Of a stretch of DNA of 5,250 bases, positions 1 through 5,109 are shown in pieces (position 1 is the first letter of the stretch; each line of letters opens with the position of its first letter). The position numbers were made by a program, and so were the translations under genes. This DNA comes from Phycisphaerae bacterium (lineage in GTDB: Bacteria > Planctomycetota > Phycisphaerae > Sedimentisphaerales > Anaerobacaceae). The notes under the pieces were generated by a model. The model was not told the origin of the DNA. It did not search any database and saw nothing but the letters and a program-made list of their open reading frames with translations. The stretch covers positions 1-5,250 of the forward strand of contig JAUWBX010000206.1 in NCBI GenBank assembly GCA_030609625.1, in the 5' to 3' direction.

Positions 1-9
1 CGCAGCCTT

Positions 10-120
10 TAGCCCTGAGCGTAGTCGAACGGGGGAGTGAAGAATCTCTTTATGGCTCAAGAATTGAGATTCTTCGGCTTCGCCTCAGAGTCCCTCCTGA
101 GCTTGTCGAAGGAATGACAG
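10..120. repeat. Hairpin-rich interspersed repeat (REP/MITE-like)
   Basis: This stretch has a perfect 10-bp inverted repeat, GAAGAATCTC at 39-48 and GAGATTCTTC at 66-75. It lies between two related copies of a short motif: CCTGAGCGTAGTCGAACGG at 14-32 and CCTGAGCTTGTCGAAGG at 96-112. No frame through it gives a plausible protein. The composition (GTCGAA, AAGAATCT and GGAATGACA words around a hairpin) resembles short non-coding interspersed repeats common in environmental bacterial genomes. That family assignment is from memory and cannot be tested in one window. Similar words (GTCGAAGAATCT) recur near 4951-4962. The true borders are uncertain, and the left one may lie outside the window. Confidence 0.55.
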
Positions 121-650
121 TCCATGTTTTCAACAGAGCAATAGCTTAACAAAACTAATCTCAACATGCCAGAACTGCCGGCTTGCTTTGTCGATTATAA
201 CTCCTTTGGGCACAGCCTCAAGACTCGCTCTGTTCCCCCCGGCTCAACCGACGACTTACAAACGCCCGATAATAATCATAAAACCACATCTCAAAACAAA
301 ATTGGCAGCGCGCAATCCACAGTTCACTTGCCGCTGCCGACTTCCACGTCCTTATCAAACTCGGATATTTGATATTCATTTCTTGACGTCACGACCCTGA
401 CAATATAAAATAACGCACTATTATTACGCCAACAGTAAACGCAGAAAAAAAACCAAAAACTGCGAAAATGAAAAAATAAAGCGGCAATTAGATAAATTTT
501 GCATTTTAATTTTTGAATTTTTCTATATTGTTCTGCGTCTTAATAGTAGAATTACTCGGTTGAAACTATAGACTTTCACCACCGATTTAGCAGAGTTGGC
601 CATTGACAATTGGTCTTGAGTCTTTTGTCTGTTATCTTGGGTCTTTAACT
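121..650. other. Gene-free leader region, AT-rich from about 400
   Basis: No ORF here looks like a real protein. The two overlapping plus-strand frames at 166-400 and a 53-codon minus-strand frame at 379-218 lack a convincing ribosome binding site, domain or protein-like composition. From about 400 to 560 the DNA becomes strongly AT-rich, with A-runs near 445-480 and T-runs near 500-525, as expected upstream of a promoter. Possible promoter words are TAGAAT at 547-552 and TTGACA at 603-608, but neither has a good partner at the usual spacing. The transcription start of the downstream cluster is therefore not assigned. Confidence 0.5.
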
Positions 651-1046
651 ATGGATTGTCCGGTTTGCAAAAATGCGATGATTACCCTTGAGCTCCAGGG
701 CGTCGAAATCGATTATTGCACCGACTGTAACGGCATCTGGCTCGACGCCGGAGAACTCGAAATCCTGCTCGGCGAGCCGGAAAAGGCCAAACAACTGCTT
801 GGTTCATTCAAAATCTATTCTAACTCAACCGAAAAAATAAGAAAATGTCCCATCTGCGACAAAAAAATGCAAAAGGTCATCGTTGGCCCCTCCAAACCAA
901 TCCTGCTCATTGACAAATGCCGCAAAGGCGATGGCCTATGGTTCGACAAAGGTGAGCTTCCGCGTATCTTCGACAGAGCAGAGTTGGACAAAGATAATAA
1001 AATTCAAAAACTGTTAACCGATATGTTCGGACACAACCAAATTTAA
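651..1046 (+). CDS. zf-TFIIB family two-zinc-ribbon protein
   Basis: This is a 131-residue soluble protein with two TFIIB-type zinc ribbons (Pfam zf-TFIIB-like). Its biochemical role is not established. Ribbon 1 has C3, C6, C23 and C26, followed by the signature NGIWLDAGEL (27-36). Ribbon 2 has C66, C69 and C90, with D94 where a fourth Cys would be expected, followed by GLWFDKGEL (95-103). An Asp or His at that place is, as I recall, seen in this family. The frame stays open back to a TTG at 603. I chose ATG 651 because it puts MDCP at the N-terminus, matching the paralogue at 4717-4229 (also MDCPxC); the extra 16 residues look unlike the family. No clear Shine-Dalgarno lies before 651. It is probably the first gene of the rightward cluster, 15 nt upstream of a small membrane peptide gene. 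Confidence 0.85.
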   Translation: MDCPVCKNAMITLELQGVEIDYCTDCNGIWLDAGELEILLGEPEKAKQLLGSFKIYSNSTEKIRKCPICDKKMQKVIVGPSKPILLIDKCRKGDGLWFDKGELPRIFDRAELDKDNKIQKLLTDMFGHNQI

Positions 1047-1061
1047 TGAAAGGAAAAAATT

Positions 1062-1145
1062 ATGGGTACCTGGAGCATAGTATTAATCGTCGTTGCCGCT
1101 GTTATCCTTGTCGTGGTATTAGTAATGAAAAAAATGAAATCGTAA
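1062..1145 (+). CDS. 27-residue single-pass membrane peptide (hypothetical)
   Basis: This short ORF, ATG to TAA, encodes 27 residues. It starts MGTWS, runs through an unbroken hydrophobic stretch rich in Val, Ile, Leu and Ala (about residues 6-22), and ends in a basic tail, KKMKS. That is one transmembrane helix, probably with the N-terminus outside and the Lys-rich end in the cytoplasm (positive-inside rule). A good Shine-Dalgarno, AAAGGA at 1049-1054, lies 7 nt before the ATG, the same spacing as for lemA just downstream. The gene starts 15 nt after the zinc-ribbon gene stops and ends 36 nt before lemA, so it is most likely co-transcribed. I recognise no family. A role as a small partner or regulator of LemA or the M48 protease is only a guess from position. 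Confidence 0.7.
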   Translation: MGTWSIVLIVVAAVILVVVLVMKKMKS

Positions 1146-1167
1146 AACCGGCAAAGCACCTTCAATA

Positions 1168-1174
1168 AAAGGAG
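1168..1174 (+). promoter_or_regulatory. Shine-Dalgarno of lemA
   Basis: AAAGGAG lies 7 nt upstream of the ATG at 1182. It is the strongest ribosome binding site of the rightward cluster and fixes the lemA start. Confidence 0.75.
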
Positions 1175-1181
1175 AAAACTT

Positions 1182-1751
1182 ATGTCAATGCTGCTCGTTA
1201 TTTTTGTCCTGGTCTTGCTTGTTGTTCCGGCTTTGCTCATCGTTTTTGTGATTGGCATCTATAATGCTTTAATTCGCCTTCGCAATCAGGTCAACAATGC
1301 CTGGTCACAGATTGACGTGCAGTTGAAGCGCCGGCACGATTTGATTCCCAATCTTGTCGAAACCGCCAAAGGCTATATGAAGCATGAGCGTGGGACTTTT
1401 GAGGCCATAACAAACGCAAGAAGCCAGGCTATGGGAGCCACAAACGTCGCTGATTCCTCAAAAGCCGAAGGTGCTCTCGGCGAAGCGCTCAGCAAATTCA
1501 TGCTGGTCGTCGAGAATTATCCTGACTTAAAGGCAAATCAGAATTTCCTTTCGCTTCAGGAAGAGTTGACCAGCACCGAAAACAAAATCGCTTTTTCCAG
1601 ACAAAACTACAACGACCAGGTCTTGTTCTTCAACAACAAGATTCAGATGTTCCCCTCGAACATCATTGCCGGTATGTTCAAGTTTATCAAACGCGATTTC
1701 TTCGAGATTGAAATTGCCGCCGAGCGGGAAGTCCCGAAGGTAAGCTTTTAA
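1182..1751 (+). CDS. lemA: LemA family membrane protein
   Basis: This is a 189-residue LemA family protein of normal length for the family. A hydrophobic N-terminal segment (about residues 3-27) forms a single membrane anchor, followed by the helical LemA domain. Family hallmarks are visible: NNAWSQIDVQLKRRHDLIPN (38-57), LVETAKGYMKHE (58-69), AITNAR (75-80), ENYPDLKANQNFLSLQEEL (111-129), FSRQNYND (138-145), and FPSNIIAGMF (157-166) just before the acidic C-terminal part RDFFEIE. The start has a strong Shine-Dalgarno. The molecular function of LemA is poorly defined; it is often encoded beside M48/HtpX-type proteases, as here. An unusually long, repeat-filled 442-bp gap separates it from that protease gene. 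No frameshift or truncation is seen. Confidence 0.95.
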   Translation: MSMLLVIFVLVLLVVPALLIVFVIGIYNALIRLRNQVNNAWSQIDVQLKRRHDLIPNLVETAKGYMKHERGTFEAITNARSQAMGATNVADSSKAEGALGEALSKFMLVVENYPDLKANQNFLSLQEELTSTENKIAFSRQNYNDQVLFFNNKIQMFPSNIIAGMFKFIKRDFFEIEIAAEREVPKVSF

Positions 1752-1784
1752 TTATTATTTAGTTACTGTTGCCGAAACAGTATT

Positions 1785-1912
1785 TGTCATTCCCGCCCCG
1801 CATTATGTGCGGGATAAACTCCAGCGGGAATCCAGTTTTTTCGCCCTGGACCCCTGCTCCCCGCTTCCGCGGGGACGAGTTTACACCTGCGAAAGCAGGT
1901 GCAGGGGTGACA
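1785..1912. repeat. Nested cruciform-type intergenic repeat
   Basis: This non-coding element is built almost wholly of inverted repeats. Short terminal inverted repeats TGTCA (1785-1789) and TGACA (1908-1912) enclose two modules. In module 1, TCCCGC (1791-1796) pairs with GCGGGA (1824-1829) and encloses CCCGCA (1797-1802) / TGCGGG (1808-1813). In module 2, ACCCCTG (1850-1856) pairs with CAGGGGT (1902-1908) and encloses two hairpins, CCCCGC (1859-1864) / GCGGGG (1869-1874) and CACCTGC (1884-1890) / GCAGGTG (1895-1901). The last arm of module 2 shares base 1908 with the terminal repeat. The GTCATTCCCGC...GGGAATCCAG style resembles dispersed bacterial REP/MITE-like repeats. Open frames across it are accidental. 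Confidence 0.75.
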
Positions 1913-1974
1913 CCATCGGTTTTTGCTTTCCGCAACAGATACTATTTAGCTTTGCATTTTATTGGAACTCAGCG

Positions 1975-2170
1975 TGGCACCCTTACTACTCTGCGAAGTA
2001 GTTCGCTACGTAACACGAGCACACTTGTTTGGGGCGAGTGGAAAAAGTCTTGCGCCATCAAGCCCAGGCCTCCAGTTCGTCGAAGGCTTGTTTGGGAGTA
2101 TTACTAAAAAGGATGGCACCCTCAAACCCAGGCCTCCAGCTCGCCGAAGGCTTGTTTGGGGAGTGGTCTT
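1975..2170. repeat. Degenerate three-unit tandem repeat, period 63-64 bp
   Basis: The word TTGTTTGGG recurs at 2025-2033, 2088-2096 and 2152-2160, giving periods of 63 and 64 bp. The last two units are nearly identical over about 40 bp (2058-2097 versus 2122-2161), differing at only three positions I can see: G/A near the start and two T/C changes in the TTCGTCG / CTCGCCG core. The first unit is more diverged but shares TGGCACCC (1975-1982) with the start of the third (2114-2121). Unit 2 contains the inverted repeat CAAGCC (2059-2064) / GGCTTG (2085-2090). The array ends about 25 bp before the protease start codon. It does not code convincingly. Confidence 0.7.
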
Positions 2171-2193
2171 AGCCGAGCTATGAGTTACAAACT

Positions 2194-3432
2194 ATGTGGG
2201 AATTGATTAGAGCCAACAAGAGAAACTCCATCGTACTGATGGTGATAATGGCAGTGGTGTTGCTGCTTCTGGGCTTTATCATTGGCCTGGTTTTCTCCAA
2301 CTCCTCTGCAGGTGGTTTTTTCGGCCTGATAATTGCAACGGTGATTTGGCTTGTGCTCACATTGATAAGCTTCTCAAGCGGCGACCAAATCCTTCTGGCG
2401 GCAAGCAAAGCCAAATTAGTTACCCATGATGTGCATCCTCAGTTGTTCAATGTAGTTGAAGAAATGAAAATCGCCGCAGGTCTGCCCGCGATGCCCAAGA
2501 TATACATTATCAACGACCCCGCCCCTAACGCCTTTGCGACCGGCCGAAAACCCGAGACCGCTTCGGTCGCCGTAACAGCAGGCCTTTTAGCCCGACTCAA
2601 CCGTGATGAGCTCCAGGGCGTCATCGCACACGAGATAAGCCATATCCTCCACCGTGACATCCTCTTTGTAACACTCGCCGGAATAATGCTCGGCTCAATT
2701 GTCTTACTATCACAGGTCTTTCTGCGAGGAATGTTTTACAGCTCGATGATGGGCTCGCGCCGAAGATATTCATCCGGCGGCAAAGGCGGCGGCCAGGCAC
2801 AGCTCATTATGCTGGTAGTGGCGATAGTTGCCGCAATCCTGGCGCCAATAATGGCATACCTGTTATATTTTGCACTATCGAGAAAGCGTGAATACCTCGC
2901 CGACGCCGGCGGCGCCAGATTGACCCGCTACCCTGAAGGTCTTGCCAGCGCGCTGGAGAAAATCGCTAATGACCCCTCACCGCAATTAGCTGCCGCCAAC
3001 AAGGTTACCGCGCCGATGTATATTGCCAATCCTTTCAAGAAAAAGAAGCAGAGAAAGTTATCCGACCTGACCAGCACACATCCGCCGATTTCCGAAAGGA
3101 TAAGGATTCTGCGCAATATGACCCACGGCGCATCTTTCAAAGACTACTCAAATGCTTTTGCAAAGGTAACGCACACCAAAACGGTCATCCCCCCTGCCGC
3201 CCTGACCAAAGAGGATATTGCATTGCGGGAAGCTGACGTTAAAGCCAAAAAAGGGCAGCGCAAAGAAACCCAGATGCGCCAGGTCGGCGATATTATGCGA
3301 AAGGTAAATCAGTTTGTATTTTTAACCTGCCTCTGCGGCCTGAAACTAAAAATACCACCGAATTTCAAACCCAACAAGGTTACCTGCCCACGCTGCAAAA
3401 GAAACCTGGACTTGCCCCGCACTAAGAGCTAA
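2194..3432 (+). CDS. htpX: HtpX-like M48 metalloprotease with C-terminal zinc ribbon
   Basis: This 412-residue integral-membrane zinc metalloprotease belongs to family M48B (HtpX-like), which degrades misfolded membrane proteins. Hydrophobic segments lie at about 13-35 and 41-60, then 156-177 and 203-227. The catalytic HEISH is at 146-150 in AHEISHILHRD, and the third zinc ligand is probably E233 in REYLADAGGARLT. The conserved STHPPISERIRIL lies at 294-306. Beyond the usual HtpX length (about 290-300 residues), a basic linker (about 330-370) leads to a zinc-ribbon-like module, C379-x-C381...C398-P-R-C401. Beginning MWELIRANKRNS fits the family and supports this start, although no good Shine-Dalgarno precedes it. 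LemA lies upstream, separated by repeats. The stop overlaps that of the convergent MBL gene by 4 bp. All catalytic residues are present. Confidence 0.92.
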   Translation: MWELIRANKRNSIVLMVIMAVVLLLLGFIIGLVFSNSSAGGFFGLIIATVIWLVLTLISFSSGDQILLAASKAKLVTHDVHPQLFNVVEEMKIAAGLPAMPKIYIINDPAPNAFATGRKPETASVAVTAGLLARLNRDELQGVIAHEISHILHRDILFVTLAGIMLGSIVLLSQVFLRGMFYSSMMGSRRRYSSGGKGGGQAQLIMLVVAIVAAILAPIMAYLLYFALSRKREYLADAGGARLTRYPEGLASALEKIANDPSPQLAAANKVTAPMYIANPFKKKKQRKLSDLTSTHPPISERIRILRNMTHGASFKDYSNAFAKVTHTKTVIPPAALTKEDIALREADVKAKKGQRKETQMRQVGDIMRKVNQFVFLTCLCGLKLKIPPNFKPNKVTCPRCKRNLDLPRTKS

Positions 3433-4187
3433 AAACTGATACTCTCTCCCGCCGCCAGAACCATCACCTCGCACTCCGCTAATTCAGCGAATCGTTCAGC
3501 GTCACTTCGGCTGCCCACAATGTCACCCCAGTGGTATGGTATGGCCTGTTTCGGCTTTATATGCTTAACAGCCTCGGCGGCCTCCTCCGCGTTCATCGTG
3601 TACGTACCGCCCACCGGCAGTAGCGCTATATCAATATCTTTAAGAGCCTTCATTTCTTCTGTCAGGTCGGTATCGCCTGCGTAATAAATCCGCTTCGACC
3701 CAATCTCTATTATAAAGCCAACCCAGTTGTTCGCCTTCGGATGAAACTGTTTATTAGGATTGTACGCAGCAACACCTCTGCCCCGAACACTCTCCAATTC
3801 GACCACCAGCCCGGGCATTATTGCCTCTCCTGCTTTTTCCTTTGCAACAACATCAGCCGAAGCGATAAGTTTAGTTTCCTGCCCGCTAACCTTGGCAATG
3901 TCCTCCGCCGAGTAATGGTCATGATGACTATGGCTGACAAACACCAGTGTCGCATCGCTAGGCGACTCTTTCAATTTCCACGGGTCAATGTATATCACTA
4001 CGTCTTCGTGGCAAATCTTAAAACTCGCATGTCCCAGCCATTGTATTGTAATACCCATAGAGGCCTCCTTTCCCGTCTCTTCTTTTTCTATTGTTTCTGT
4101 CGTTTCTGCGCCCACATCCTTTTTCCTGCATCCGCAAACAACTACTCCAAACATCACTGCCAGGATTAATAATTTTAAACCTCGCAT
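3429..4187 (-). CDS. UPF0173/UlaG-like metallo-beta-lactamase-fold lipoprotein
   Basis: This is a 252-residue metal-dependent hydrolase of the metallo-beta-lactamase fold (Lactamase_B_3 / UPF0173 type); its substrate is unknown. The catalytic metal site is intact: HSHHDH (86-91, HxHxDH), H149, D172 in GDTD (171-174) and H219 in YHW. The domain begins at ITIQWLGHASFKI (47-59). Ahead of it is a lipoprotein signal peptide: MRGLK, a hydrophobic core, lipobox VCGC with lipidated C20, then a charged linker to about 43. The ATG at 4187 has GGGAGG (4198-4193) with a 5-nt spacer. A second, even stronger Shine-Dalgarno precedes M44 at 4058 and would give a cytosolic enzyme of 209 residues, close to the usual family form. 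It lies 41 nt downstream of a zf-TFIIB gene, probably in one operon. Confidence 0.9.
   Translation of the reverse strand: MRGLKLLILAVMFGVVVCGCRKKDVGAETTETIEKEETGKEASMGITIQWLGHASFKICHEDVVIYIDPWKLKESPSDATLVFVSHSHHDHYSAEDIAKVSGQETKLIASADVVAKEKAGEAIMPGLVVELESVRGRGVAAYNPNKQFHPKANNWVGFIIEIGSKRIYYAGDTDLTEEMKALKDIDIALLPVGGTYTMNAEEAAEAVKHIKPKQAIPYHWGDIVGSRSDAERFAELAECEVMVLAAGESISF
4058..4070 (-). promoter_or_regulatory. Strong internal ribosome binding site before Met44 of the MBL gene
   Basis: Reading leftward, AAGGAGG (plus-strand CCTCCTT at 4064-4070) lies 5 nt before an in-frame ATG whose first base is 4058. This is a near-consensus Shine-Dalgarno at good spacing. The ATG opens MGITIQWLGHASFKI, the natural N-terminus of leaderless UPF0173 proteins. 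It may allow a second, cytosolic product, or mark the original start before a lipoprotein leader was gained. Confidence 0.6.
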
Positions 4188-4228
4188 CTTTTCCTCCCTG
4201 TCAGTAAACCCACAAAATAGAAGTTACC

Positions 4229-4717
4229 TCATGGCCAGACGAAAGGCCATCTTCTGCTAAGAAGACCGCCGAATACCTGGCACGCCTCTGCCCTAATACT
4301 TACTCTCTCAGCATCTCCCCCCAGCGGCGTATCAGCCACGAGCTTCTGCACATAAGTATCCCTCTCGCTTTCGCTCATATAATTTTCCCTTATCACTTTT
4401 AGCTCTCCGCTATCAAGGAAGAACCCCCCGCACCCGTAACACTCATCCACATTCACTTCTTTGGCCTTGCTGTACTTGTGCGCATGCATTGCTATCCCGC
4501 ACTTTGGGCACTTAAGCTGCCCACGCCCGGCATCATTGACCCGCGGGCTTTTCAATGCCTCTTCAATCGCCTTACCGACCCCTTCGTGACTCTCATCCAG
4601 CTCTTTCAATTCTCCCCAGTCAAACCATATTCCTTTGCATCCACTCTTGCACACATCAACCTGCACATCTCCAAAACTTTCTTCTATCATCGACTTCCCA
4701 CACGCTGGACAATCCAT
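4229..4717 (-). CDS. zf-TFIIB family two-zinc-ribbon protein (second paralogue)
   Basis: This 162-residue protein has two TFIIB-type zinc ribbons and is a paralogue of the product of 651-1046. Ribbon 1 has C3, C6, C23 and C27 (a CKSGC pair instead of CxxC), followed by KGIWFDWGEL (28-37). Ribbon 2 has C70, C73, C93 and C96, followed by GGFFLDSGEL (97-106). A helical stretch rich in Glu (about 34-56) joins them. The C-terminal tail (about 110-162), ending WPFVWP, is longer than in the other copy and has no recognised motif. GAGGTGA (4727-4721) lies 3 nt before the ATG and supports the start. It is the first gene of the leftward pair, followed after 41 nt by the MBL lipoprotein gene. Its function is unknown; zinc binding is inferred from the Cys pattern. 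Confidence 0.85.
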   Translation of the reverse strand: MDCPACGKSMIEESFGDVQVDVCKSGCKGIWFDWGELKELDESHEGVGKAIEEALKSPRVNDAGRGQLKCPKCGIAMHAHKYSKAKEVNVDECYGCGGFFLDSGELKVIRENYMSESERDTYVQKLVADTPLGGDAERVSIRAEACQVFGGLLSRRWPFVWP

Positions 4718-5047
4718 ATCTCACCTCACATTCGCAATTCCTAAAATATAAAACATCCGACTCTCAAACCATAAAATATCAAAAAGCCCCTCACGGCGAA
4801 ACCAAAATTAACAATTTCACAAAATTCAACAGAAGGAAAAAGTGGCAAAAAGAAAGAATATTACTACTATTATTTTTACGCTTAATTGCTATAGCATAAC
4901 CTATGAGGAATCTATTTAGTACGGAGTTATTCCGAGTGAGGCATAACGGAGTCGAAGAATCTGTTAGGAAAAGTCATTGCGAGCAAATACTTACGTACCT
5001 ATAAGGCACCGCGGTAATCTCAAAATAAGCAATAGTCAATAATTACT
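4718..5047. other. Intergenic region, AT-rich, with repeat-like stretch at about 4904-5020
   Basis: No convincing gene is seen. Positions 4735-4900 are AT-rich and should contain the promoter of the leftward zf-TFIIB / MBL pair, but I find no clear -35/-10 pair. From about 4904, words typical of interspersed repeats appear: GAGGAATCT (4905-4913), GTCGAAGAATCT (4951-4962) and GTCATTGCGAGC (4973-4984), with a small inverted repeat CGGA (4922-4925) / TCCG (4931-4934). GAAGAATCT is shared with the repeat at the left end of the window (39-47). Confidence 0.4.
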
Positions 5048-5077
5048 AAAAAAGGCCCTACCATTCAGTGGGGCCTT
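5048..5077 (-). terminator. Intrinsic terminator of the cold-shock gene
   Basis: On the minus strand the stem AAGGCCC (5077-5071) pairs with GGGCCTT (5058-5052). The stem continues past one C/A mismatch with two more pairs around the loop TGAATG. A run of six T follows the hairpin (5053-5048). It starts about 32 nt after the stop codon of the partial cold-shock gene, in the right place and orientation to end that transcript. Confidence 0.85.
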
Positions 5078-5109
5078 GCTTTTCACATCCAAACACACCG
5101 CGATTCAAA

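Noticed and set aside
218..379. Minus-strand frame of 53 codons starting MNIKYPS
   Set aside because: No Shine-Dalgarno, no domain, and it lies in a gene-free region. It could be a decayed fragment but nothing supports that.
166..400. Two overlapping plus-strand frames of about 70 codons
   Set aside because: They overlap each other, have no ribosome binding site, and are low-complexity Ser/Thr/Pro-rich with no recognisable motif.
603..637. TTGACA as a -35 promoter box
   Set aside because: No acceptable -10 at 16-18 bp spacing; TGTTAT at 630-635 is 21 bp away.
603..650. TTG start extending the first zinc-ribbon protein by 16 residues
   Set aside because: The TTG lies within a TTGACA word, has no ribosome binding site, and the extension is unlike the paralogue, which starts MDCP.
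1764..1782. Hairpin TACTGTT / AACAGTA just after lemA as a terminator
   Set aside because: The stem is a short AT-rich 7 bp and no T-run follows, only ATTTGTC.
1975..2170. Tandem units as a CRISPR array
   Set aside because: Only three diverged units, similarity extends through most of the period, and there are no uniform unique spacers or cas genes.
1769..2183. Plus-strand frames across the lemA-htpX gap
   Set aside because: They run through hairpin and tandem repeats in three frames, with no ribosome binding site or domain.
4842..4919. GTG-started 25-codon ORF (begins VAKRKNITT) with an AAGGA upstream
   Set aside because: Very short, in purine-rich AT-rich DNA where such a motif arises easily; no membrane segment or domain. 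It would need conservation to be believed.
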